Below are positions 57,757 through 64,000 of a DNA stretch of 64,000 bases, piece after piece. Below the pieces are notes generated by a model. That model was not told the DNA's origin. It was given only the letters and a program-made list of their open reading frames with translations, and did no database searches. The position numbers and the translations under genes were made by a program. Every line of letters begins with the position of its first letter. Within the stretch, counting starts at the first letter, position 1. Source of the DNA: Candidatus Woesearchaeota archaeon (GTDB taxonomy: Archaea > Nanobdellota > Nanobdellia > Woesearchaeales > ARS49); the NCBI GenBank assembly GCA_019323015.1, contig JAHWHY010000005.1:1-64000 (forward strand). Direction: 5' to 3'.

Positions 57757-58741
57757 AAGTTAGGATTTTCCATTCTTCCTTTCCTATGTTGATGTTTCGT
57801 TCTTCTTTTAGCTCTAATTTGTTTTCTTTTGCTTTTTGTTCAAGAAGTTCTTTTCTGTGCGGCCTTACTAATAACACGATTTTTCCTTTTTTATTGAGTA
57901 TGAACTCTGCATTATAGAAAAATTCTCTGTATATTTCTTTTACTTTTGCTTCAGATAGCTTTGCTAGCTGCGGCATCAGTGTTGCTATGCAGTCTACAGA
58001 GTTTTCTTTAAACTTTAATTCTAAATCATTGGTTTGTATTTTTGCAAAGTTTATGTTTTTGTTCACTCCTGCTATTTTTGCGTTTTTCTTTGATGCATTC
58101 ACACTTGTTATTTTCATGTCTATTGCATTTATCTCTGTTTTAACTTTTTTGATGTCATCAAACTCTTCTAGATTCACATCAAATAGTTTCAAGAAGTTGA
58201 ACTTTTCTTTCTTGTAGTAATGTGGCGATATATTTAATGCATAAAGTGCTGCCTCTATTGGTACTATCCCGTCTCTGCAGTATGGATCTATCAGTCTTTT
58301 GTCAGCAGAATATCCTGATAATCTGACTAGTGCATATGCTATGTTTCCTTTGATGCTTTCAGAGCCTAGAAAAATTCTGTAATCTCTTTTTGCAAGGTCT
58401 TCTCCTGTCAGGTCTATTCCGCAGTATTCTTCATTTATTGCATAGAACTCTACATCTGGATTTTTGAGGTCTACTTTTCCTTTTATTTGGTGTTTTTCTG
58501 TAAATTCTGTTTTTCCTCTTATTGCAAATGTCTTTCCTTTGATCCATTCTTCAGGATTATCAATAAGCAATAAAACTTTTGTTATTGCTCTTGCCAGGTA
58601 GCAGATTTTTATTATCTCTTTTTGTTCTGCCTCAAATATCAAGAATCCGTCGTGAATTTCAGCTTTTTTGTTTATCAGTTCTTTTATTTCTTTTGCAGAG
58701 ATGTCTTCTAGGCCTTTGTTGGTGAGAACTATTGTTTTCAT
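57740..58741 (-). CDS. THUMP-domain methyltransferase relative (Trm14/TrmN-like) with altered catalytic motif
   Basis: 333 residues. The N-terminal THUMP-like region (about 1-150) has the family helix/strand pattern. The methyltransferase part starts with LIDPYCRDGIVPIEAALYALN near 160-180, in place of DPFCGSGTIPIEAA. The NPPY-type catalytic motif reads TLMPQLA. Loss of both signatures suggests changed activity or an RNA-binding role. It ends convergently inside the upstream neighbour and abuts gyrA. Confidence 0.8.
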   Translation of the reverse strand: MKTIVLTNKGLEDISAKEIKELINKKAEIHDGFLIFEAEQKEIIKICYLARAITKVLLLIDNPEEWIKGKTFAIRGKTEFTEKHQIKGKVDLKNPDVEFYAINEEYCGIDLTGEDLAKRDYRIFLGSESIKGNIAYALVRLSGYSADKRLIDPYCRDGIVPIEAALYALNISPHYYKKEKFNFLKLFDVNLEEFDDIKKVKTEINAIDMKITSVNASKKNAKIAGVNKNINFAKIQTNDLELKFKENSVDCIATLMPQLAKLSEAKVKEIYREFFYNAEFILNKKGKIVLLVRPHRKELLEQKAKENKLELKEERNINIGKEEWKILTFICAS

Positions 58742-61182
58742 TAGATTTCTTCTTTTGCTATTTTTGCTGCTGCAACTAGTTTGTCTTGGTTTTCTAGTCT
58801 CATCACTCTGACTCCTTGTGTTGCTCTGCCCACTATGCTTATTCCTTTTGCAGCTGTTCTTATGACTATGCCTTGCTGGCTTATCAGGATTATTTCATCG
58901 TCTTCTTTTACGCTCTTTATTGCCACTGCTTTGCCGTTTTTGTCTGTCACTTTGATGTTTATTACTCCTACTCCGCCTCTGCTGATTAGTCTGTAGTCTG
59001 ATATTGGTGTTCTTTTGCCATATCCTTTCTCTGTTACTGTCAGTAGCGTCTTGTTTTCTTCTGCAACAACTGCTCCGATTACATTGTCGTCTTTCTTTAG
59101 TTTTATTCCTATTACTCCTCTTGCTGTTCTTCCCATTGACCTTACGTCTTTTTCATCAAAGTGTACTGCCATTCCTTGCTCTGTTGCAATTATGATTTTT
59201 TTGTTGCCGTCTGTCCAGTCTACATGGATTAGTTCGTCATCATCTGTCAAGCCTATTGCTCTTATTCCGCCTTTTCTTGGTTTTGAGAACTCATCCAGGC
59301 TTGTTTTCTTTACTGTTCCTTTTTTTGTTACAAAGAATAGGTATTGGTCTTTTTTGAATTCTCTTATTGGTATGCAGGCGGTTATTTTTTCTGTTTTTTC
59401 CATCTCTAGCATATTTACTATAGCAGTTCCTTTTGCATATCTTCCTGCTTCTGGTATTTGATAGACCTTTATCCAGCGTATTTTTCCTTTGTTTGTAAAG
59501 CTTAATAGGTAGTCATGTGTGTTTGCTGTGAATATTTCTTCTACAAAGTCTGTCTCTTTTGTTTCCATTCCTATGACTCCTCTGCCTCCTCTTTTCTGCT
59601 GCTTGTATGCATCCAGCGGCTGTCTCTTGATGTAGCCTGCGTGTGTCAGCGTCACAACTGTCTCTTCTGGCTTGATTAGTTCTTCTTCTTCGAATTTTTG
59701 CGCTTCTGCTGCAATTATCTGTGTTCTTCTTTCATCGCCGTATTGCTCTTTTAACTGTATTAGTTCTTTCTTGATTATTCCTAGTATTTTTTCTTCGCTC
59801 TCTAGTATTTCTTTTAGTTCTTTGATTAATTGCAGTAGTTTTTTGTGGTCTTCTCTTATTTTTTCCTGCTCCAGGCCTGTTAATCTCTGTAATTTCATGT
59901 CTAAAATTGCTTGTGCTTGTTTTTCTGACAGTTTGTAATCTTCAATTAGTCCTTGTTTTGCTTCTTTTGCTGATTTTGCTTCCTTGATTAGCTTGATTAC
60001 AGGATCAATATTATCCAAAGCAATTATTAATCCTTCCAGTATGTGTGCTTTATCTGTTGCTTGTTTTAGTTCATACTCTGTTCTTTTTCTTACAACTATT
60101 CTTCTGTGTTTTATGAATTCCTGAAGAATTTGTTTTAGGTTTAGTGTTTTTGGTTCATTGTCAACCAGAGCAATCATGATTATTCCAAATGTTGTCTGCA
60201 GTCTTGTGTGCTTTAGTAATTGGTTTTGCACTATGTCTGTATTTGCTCCCTGTCTTAGCTCAATTACTATTCGCATTCCCTCTCTGTCTGATTCATCTCT
60301 TAAGTCTGATATGCCTTGTATTTTTTTGTCTCTCACTAGTCTTGCGATTTCTTCTATTAATTGTGATTTGTTTACCTGGTATGGTATCTCTGTGATGATT
60401 AATCTTGTTCTTTTCTTGACTTCTTCTACCTGTATTTTTGCTTTTACTCTTACTTTTCCTCTTCCTGTCTTGTATGCTTCTTTTATGCCTGTGCTTCCTT
60501 GTATGATTCCTCCTGTTGGGAAGTCTGGTCCTTTGATTGTTGTGATTAGTTCTTCTGGTTCTATGCTTGGATGATCTATAATTTTTATTGCTCCGTCACA
60601 CACCTCTGGAAGGTTGTGCGGCGGTATGTTTGTTGCCATTCCTACTGCGATTCCAGAGCTTCCATTGATTAGCAAGTTTGGTACTTTTGATGGCAGTACA
60701 GATGGTTCTGTTAAGCTTCCGTCAAAGTTTGGCACGAATAAAACTGTTTCTTTGTCTAGGTCTTGCAGCATCTCTTCGCTTAGCTTGTTTAGCCTTGCCT
60801 CTGTATACCTCATTGCTGCTGCAGAATCACCGTCTACTGAGCCGAAATTACCTTGCCCCTGCACTAATGGATATCTTAGTGAGAAGTCTTGCGCCATTCT
60901 AACCATTGAATCATATACTGCTGTGTCGCCGTGTGGGTGGTATTTTCCTAATACTTCTCCTACGATTCTTGCTGATTTCTTGAATGGCTTGTTGTGCAGC
61001 ATGCCCATCTCATTCATTGCATAAAGAATTCTTCTGTGTACTGGCTTTAATCCGTCTCTCACATCTGGCAATGCCCTTGATACTATGACGCTCATGGCAT
61101 AGCCTAAGAAAGACTGCTGCATCTCATCCTCAATCACTCTAGGCATGATTCTTTCTTCTGTCTTGTCTTCAACTGCATCCAT
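58741..61182 (-). CDS. gyrA: DNA gyrase subunit A
   Basis: 813 residues from the ATG at 61182. The breakage-reunion domain has RALPDVRDGLKPVHRRILYAM and the catalytic tyrosine in AAAMRYTEARL near 125. The C-terminal beta-pinwheel contains the GyrA box QKRGGRG near 555, which separates gyrase from topoisomerase IV. It is bacterial in type; an archaeal gyrase is found in some Euryarchaeota and DPANN. No gyrB is in the window. Own TATA box; topoisomerase VI is also present. Confidence 0.95.
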   Translation of the reverse strand: MDAVEDKTEERIMPRVIEDEMQQSFLGYAMSVIVSRALPDVRDGLKPVHRRILYAMNEMGMLHNKPFKKSARIVGEVLGKYHPHGDTAVYDSMVRMAQDFSLRYPLVQGQGNFGSVDGDSAAAMRYTEARLNKLSEEMLQDLDKETVLFVPNFDGSLTEPSVLPSKVPNLLINGSSGIAVGMATNIPPHNLPEVCDGAIKIIDHPSIEPEELITTIKGPDFPTGGIIQGSTGIKEAYKTGRGKVRVKAKIQVEEVKKRTRLIITEIPYQVNKSQLIEEIARLVRDKKIQGISDLRDESDREGMRIVIELRQGANTDIVQNQLLKHTRLQTTFGIIMIALVDNEPKTLNLKQILQEFIKHRRIVVRKRTEYELKQATDKAHILEGLIIALDNIDPVIKLIKEAKSAKEAKQGLIEDYKLSEKQAQAILDMKLQRLTGLEQEKIREDHKKLLQLIKELKEILESEEKILGIIKKELIQLKEQYGDERRTQIIAAEAQKFEEEELIKPEETVVTLTHAGYIKRQPLDAYKQQKRGGRGVIGMETKETDFVEEIFTANTHDYLLSFTNKGKIRWIKVYQIPEAGRYAKGTAIVNMLEMEKTEKITACIPIREFKKDQYLFFVTKKGTVKKTSLDEFSKPRKGGIRAIGLTDDDELIHVDWTDGNKKIIIATEQGMAVHFDEKDVRSMGRTARGVIGIKLKKDDNVIGAVVAEENKTLLTVTEKGYGKRTPISDYRLISRGGVGVINIKVTDKNGKAVAIKSVKEDDEIILISQQGIVIRTAAKGISIVGRATQGVRVMRLENQDKLVAAAKIAKEEI

Positions 61183-61306
61183 TTTTAGCACGAGAAATTA
61201 GTTTTTCTCTATAACTTTGAAAAGGATGTTCCTTTATAAACCTTTTGCTTGAATTCTTGGGTTAGAAGGGCTGTATTGGTTGAATTCAAGGGTTTGACTT
61301 AGTCGA
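61183..61306 (-). promoter_or_regulatory. gyrA promoter region
   Basis: Minus-strand TTTATAAA at 61233-61240 is preceded by ATTCAAGCAAAAGG, the same kind of upstream element as the 5S promoter. Further up, ATTCAA/TTGAAT repeats and AAGGG blocks resemble those near 36671 and 56361. No coding frame here. Confidence 0.55.
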
Positions 61307-61816
61307 TTATTTCAATTTCTTGAACCTTTTCCGTATAGATAACGGCAGTCCATGCCAGTATCTTTTCTGTAAACTCTTTGGTAGCTTGAAGAAATTTGAA
61401 TATATCCATTTTCTGCAATTCTTTGACTTACAAGAGCATTTGAACTTGTTCCAAGCAGGATTATCAAAAGCATATAATGCATTTGCTCCGTAATCATATG
61501 TGAGTTCTTCTCCTTTCTCTATGTCTCTCATTGCATAGAATTCACTTTTTGCCATGCTTTTGTGCTTTACTATTACATTAGGATCGCAGGAATGATTCAT
61601 GAAAGAATATGGATGGAAACTTATTACATATTTTCCTCTGCCAACATAATCGCAATGGTCTGACTGCAATGTTAGATTTTCATCAATATCTTTTCTGGAA
61701 TATGCCTTTTGTTTTGACAAGTCAACCTTTAGAATCATTTCTCCTTTTTTGATGCTTTTTGTTGCAAAAAGACCTTTTCCTTTTTTTCCTGCTTTTTTAA
61801 TTGCATATTTTTTCAT
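61307..61816 (-). CDS. SET-domain protein methyltransferase
   Basis: 169 residues from the ATG at 61816, which overlaps the upstream stop as ATGA; the longer frame to 61876 is rejected. GKGLFATKSIKKGE near 13-26 is the SET N-flank, NHSCDPNV near 94-101 the cofactor knot, and GEELTYDYG near 122-130 the active site. CSCKSKNC near 147-154 is a post-SET zinc motif. SET proteins methylate lysines. A few archaea have them, acting on chromatin or ribosomal proteins. No histone gene is in the window. Confidence 0.85.
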   Translation of the reverse strand: MKKYAIKKAGKKGKGLFATKSIKKGEMILKVDLSKQKAYSRKDIDENLTLQSDHCDYVGRGKYVISFHPYSFMNHSCDPNVIVKHKSMAKSEFYAMRDIEKGEELTYDYGANALYAFDNPAWNKFKCSCKSKNCRKWIYSNFFKLPKSLQKRYWHGLPLSIRKRFKKLK

Positions 61817-62343
61817 TTTCCTAACTTGATATGCTTGAAAATCTTGTATTTTTCTCCTTTTTTTTGTTGCTTGCATATTGTTATTCTATCCATGTTAAAT
61901 CTTGTTACTGGGTTTTTTATTGGTTTTAAATCACTTAGGTCGATTGGTTTTTCTTCTAGGCTGTAGACTAAGCTTATGTGGGGCCAGAATCTGTGTCTCT
62001 CTTTTTTTGTTGCATACTTATTTGTTTTTTTCTTTATTTTTTTCTGAAAACTTCTGAGCCATGGCGTGTTTTCAATAGAAATTCCGCTCCAGTAATATTT
62101 TAGAATTATTGCGGTTTTTGGCTTTGCTTTCAATATTCTTGGTTTTTGTTTTGCGCATAATTGTTTTAATTCTCTTTCAAATTTTGCATAATTCTTAATT
62201 GGAAATCCCCAGGTAAAGGTCATGTGCAAAGGATACTGCATGTTTTCATAGTTTTTGTAGTTTTTGCAAAGCTTTGCTCTTATTGGCAGTAATTTCTTTC
62301 TGTTTTTCAGGTGTGGTACAAAGAATACAGAATATCTTTTCAT
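61813..62343 (-). CDS. 2H phosphoesterase (LigT/2'-5' RNA ligase-like)
   Basis: 176 residues. Two HxT/Sx motifs are present: HMTFTW near 40-45 and HISLVY near 124-129, in a bilobal fold. These enzymes open 2',3'-cyclic phosphates or join RNA halves in tRNA splicing and cyclic nucleotide metabolism. Coupled ATGA overlaps on both sides link it to the SET and zinc-ribbon proteins. With intron-containing tRNAs in this genome, a tRNA-end role is plausible (inference). Confidence 0.85.
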   Translation of the reverse strand: MKRYSVFFVPHLKNRKKLLPIRAKLCKNYKNYENMQYPLHMTFTWGFPIKNYAKFERELKQLCAKQKPRILKAKPKTAIILKYYWSGISIENTPWLRSFQKKIKKKTNKYATKKERHRFWPHISLVYSLEEKPIDLSDLKPIKNPVTRFNMDRITICKQQKKGEKYKIFKHIKLGK

Positions 62344-62489
62344 TTATCCACCTTTTTCAAAACATTCTCCCCAATCTTAAATGAACGCCCGCAATAAACA
62401 CACGTCTTTCTTTTGCCTGTCAGGATTTGTTGTTTTGCCTGGTATTTCATATTATTCTTGCATCTTGGGCATTTGAGAAGTAGTATCAT
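62340..62489 (-). CDS. 49-residue zinc-ribbon protein
   Basis: Cysteine pairs CPRC (7-10) and CVYC (30-33) in a small ribbon with basic surroundings (KTCVYCGRSFKIG). It overlaps the ScpB stop and the 2H phosphoesterase start as ATGA on both sides, so it is a real translated gene. It may bind RNA or DNA or stabilise a partner. No name assigned. Confidence 0.75.
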   Translation of the reverse strand: MILLLKCPRCKNNMKYQAKQQILTGKRKTCVYCGRSFKIGENVLKKVDK

Positions 62490-64000
62490 TGTTTTTTTGA
62501 TGACTTTTTTTTCTTTTTGTGTTCAATTTCTTCCTTTTTCTCTTCTTTTGGAAGTTCTGGCTTTTTCTCTGCTTTTATTTCTGGTTTTTCTTCTGCTTTT
62601 ATTTCTTCTTTTTTCTCTGTCTCTATTTCCTTTTTTTCTTCTGTTTCAATTGCAGGTTTTTCTTCAAAGCTTAGTTTTCTTTCTTCTTCTTCTATCTCTT
62701 CTTTTTTTCCATATGCTATTTCTTCTGCTCTTTTAGAGATTTTTTCTTTTAGTTCTTTAGGCATTTCTCCTTTGAATATGCCTTCTGTTTCGTATTTTGG
62801 TGGTGCTTTTTCTGATTTCTCTGCCAGTTCTCTTGCTTTTTCGTGTATTTCTCTGGCACTGATTTTTTTGTGAGGTTCTGGTTTTGGCTCTGCTTCTTCA
62901 ACTTTTTCCTTGGCTTCTTTTTTTTCTTCTTTTTTCTTGCTTTTTTTCTTTTTTTCTTTGGCTTTCTTTTCTTTCTTCTCTTTTTTAGGTTTCTTTTCTT
63001 TCTTTTCTTCAGGTTTTTCTTCTGCTTTCTCTTCTTCTTTTTTCTCTTCGGGTTTTTCTTCTTTTTTTGCGATTTTTTTGATTATCTCTTCAGCTTCTTT
63101 AGCAGCTTCTTCTGCTTCTTCTGCTTTTTCTTTAACTTCTTCTGCCTCTTCCTTTGCTTTTTCTTCTTCTTTTTCTTCAGGAATTTCTTCTTCTACTACC
63201 TCTTCTTCTTTTTCTTCTGCTTCTTCTTCAACATTTTCTGCTTCTTCCTCTGCTTTTTCCTCAGGAGCCTCTTCTTCTGTCCCTGTTAATGCTGCTGCCA
63301 GTTCTTCTTCTGTTGGTGGCTCAAATTCCTCTTCCTCTTCAGGCTTTTCCTCTTTTGGCTTTTTCTTTTCTTCTTTTTTCTCTTCTTTTTTCTTTTTGTG
63401 TTTTTTCTTCTTATGATGTTCTTTTTTCTCGCCGTAAGTTTCTAGTTCGCCAACTTTTTCTACATATTCCTCTACAGGAGAGGGCGTCTCAGCATAAGGT
63501 TCTACTTCTGGTTCTGTGTCATACTCTTTTAGCTTGACTTTATGTCCTTCGTCATCTACTAAATCTACTTCTTTTGGTTCTTCCATTTTCTCGATTGCTT
63601 TATCTAGTTCCTCAAAGCCCTGGAATTTTTCTTTTAATTTCTCAGGCGGAACATCAAAGTATTCAAAGAATTTCTGTGTTAACTTAATCAGTTTAGTTCT
63701 TCCTTTCTTTTCTCTGGTAATATATCCTTTTTCTTCAAGAAAGTCAAGGTGCTTATATGCTTTATTTGTGCGGATATGGATAACTTTTGATTGCAATACA
63801 GGTGCTTTGTATGCAACTATTGCTAATGTTTCAATAATTGTCTTAGGTAATTCAGTTTTTGTAACTATCTTCCTGATAAATGGCAGATATCTCTCCCTAA
63901 CACTTAATTTCCATTCATCTCCTTCATTCACAAGCATAACTGATCCTTTTTTCTCTTCTAGTTCTTGCTGTAAATCTATCAGTGCTTTCCTCACTACCTC
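62486..64000 (-). CDS. scpB: ScpB-like condensin subunit with a long charged tail (5' end outside the window)
   Basis: The frame is open to the right edge; the GTG at 63994 is probably not the true start. The first about 120 visible residues form the ScpB winged-helix pair (LPKTIIETLAIVAYKAPVLQSKV, HLDFLEEKGYI). ScpB works with ScpA and SMC in chromosome segregation. The remaining about 370 residues are a low-complexity Glu/Lys chain with few prolines and short ordered islands (KISAREIHEKARELAEKSEKAP). Such a tail is very long for the family. It heads the operon with the zinc ribbon, 2H and SET genes. Confidence 0.85.
   Translation of the reverse strand, partial: EVVRKALIDLQQELEEKKGSVMLVNEGDEWKLSVRERYLPFIRKIVTKTELPKTIIETLAIVAYKAPVLQSKVIHIRTNKAYKHLDFLEEKGYITREKKGRTKLIKLTQKFFEYFDVPPEKLKEKFQGFEELDKAIEKMEEPKEVDLVDDEGHKVKLKEYDTEPEVEPYAETPSPVEEYVEKVGELETYGEKKEHHKKKKHKKKKEEKKEEKKKPKEEKPEEEEEFEPPTEEELAAALTGTEEEAPEEKAEEEAENVEEEAEEKEEEVVEEEIPEEKEEEKAKEEAEEVKEKAEEAEEAAKEAEEIIKKIAKKEEKPEEKKEEEKAEEKPEEKKEKKPKKEKKEKKAKEKKKKSKKKEEKKEAKEKVEEAEPKPEPHKKISAREIHEKARELAEKSEKAPPKYETEGIFKGEMPKELKEKISKRAEEIAYGKKEEIEEEERKLSFEEKPAIETEEKKEIETEKKEEIKAEEKPEIKAEKKPELPKEEKKEEIEHKKKKKSSKKQ

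Noticed and set aside
62900..63450. Tandem-repeat or low-complexity noncoding element
   Set aside because: The sequence is the coding strand complement of the Glu/Lys-rich ScpB tail, in one open frame, so no separate element is needed.

Overview
The window reads as a piece of a small, A+T-rich archaeal chromosome of DPANN type, probably near Woesearchaeota/Pacearchaeota (inference from gene content; no phylogeny was run). Archaeal markers are the S13-S4-S11-RpoD-tRNA-Leu-L18e-L13-S9-RpoN cluster, DnaG, DNA topoisomerase VI A and B, RIO1, a KH ribosome-assembly protein, ABCE1, NAC, Sec61-beta, archaeal-type 5S, SRP and RNase P RNAs, intron-containing tRNAs, TATA-box promoters and many leaderless or ATGA-coupled starts. 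Two core proteins look bacterial instead: GyrA and a bacterial-type LeuRS. This mosaic is typical of DPANN genomes.

Region 1 (1-16.5 kb) is a surface-glycan locus with a sulfur theme. It holds a lipid-linked glycan flippase, a family 2 glycosyltransferase, a Gfo/Idh-type oxidoreductase and an alkaline-phosphatase-superfamily phosphodiesterase. These are followed by UDP-sulfoquinovose synthase, a thioredoxin and a sugar epimerase. A second operon carries two ribbon-helix-helix proteins, a CysD-like protein with iron-sulfur-type cysteines, a DUF2061 membrane protein, a HIT protein, CysN, a small unknown protein and a UbiA-type prenyltransferase. A sugar nucleotidyltransferase converges on it. 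After 5S rRNA, an unusual hairpin cassette and a short RqcH come a four-helix transporter pair and an FkbM methyltransferase. My reading is activation of sulfate, supply of sulfite and formation of UDP-sulfoquinovose for an exported glycan. No classical APS reductase is visible. Four consecutive proteins of the sulfur operon end in the same LR-x-LGY tail.

Region 2 (16.6-36.6 kb) is mostly housekeeping: SecD/SecF, membrane proteases, a DHH protein, methyltransferases, a radical SAM protein, ABCE1 and the TrmI-M3 peptidase-DUF99-GNAT operon. It also has lipoproteins, tRNA-Thr, tRNA-Cys, tRNA-Arg (which appears to carry two introns), chorismate mutase, and the RIO1-KH-Top6B-Top6A operon. A 24-residue lysine-rich peptide gene lies between the M50 protease and the DHH gene.

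Region 3 (36.7-50.2 kb) begins with an unidentified structured RNA in front of dnaG. It continues with a HerA-like ATPase, TrpRS, a presenilin-type protease, a DMT transporter, an unusual metallo-beta-lactamase-fold protein, SRP RNA, bacterial-type LeuRS and an ATP-grasp enzyme.

Region 4 (50.2-64 kb) holds the ribosomal protein/RNA polymerase operon, tRNA-Leu, tRNA-His, NAC (apparent ATT start), Sec61-beta, RNase P RNA, a THUMP methyltransferase relative and GyrA. It ends with a tightly coupled ScpB-zinc ribbon-2H phosphoesterase-SET operon that runs off the right edge. No CRISPR array, transposase or integrase was seen.
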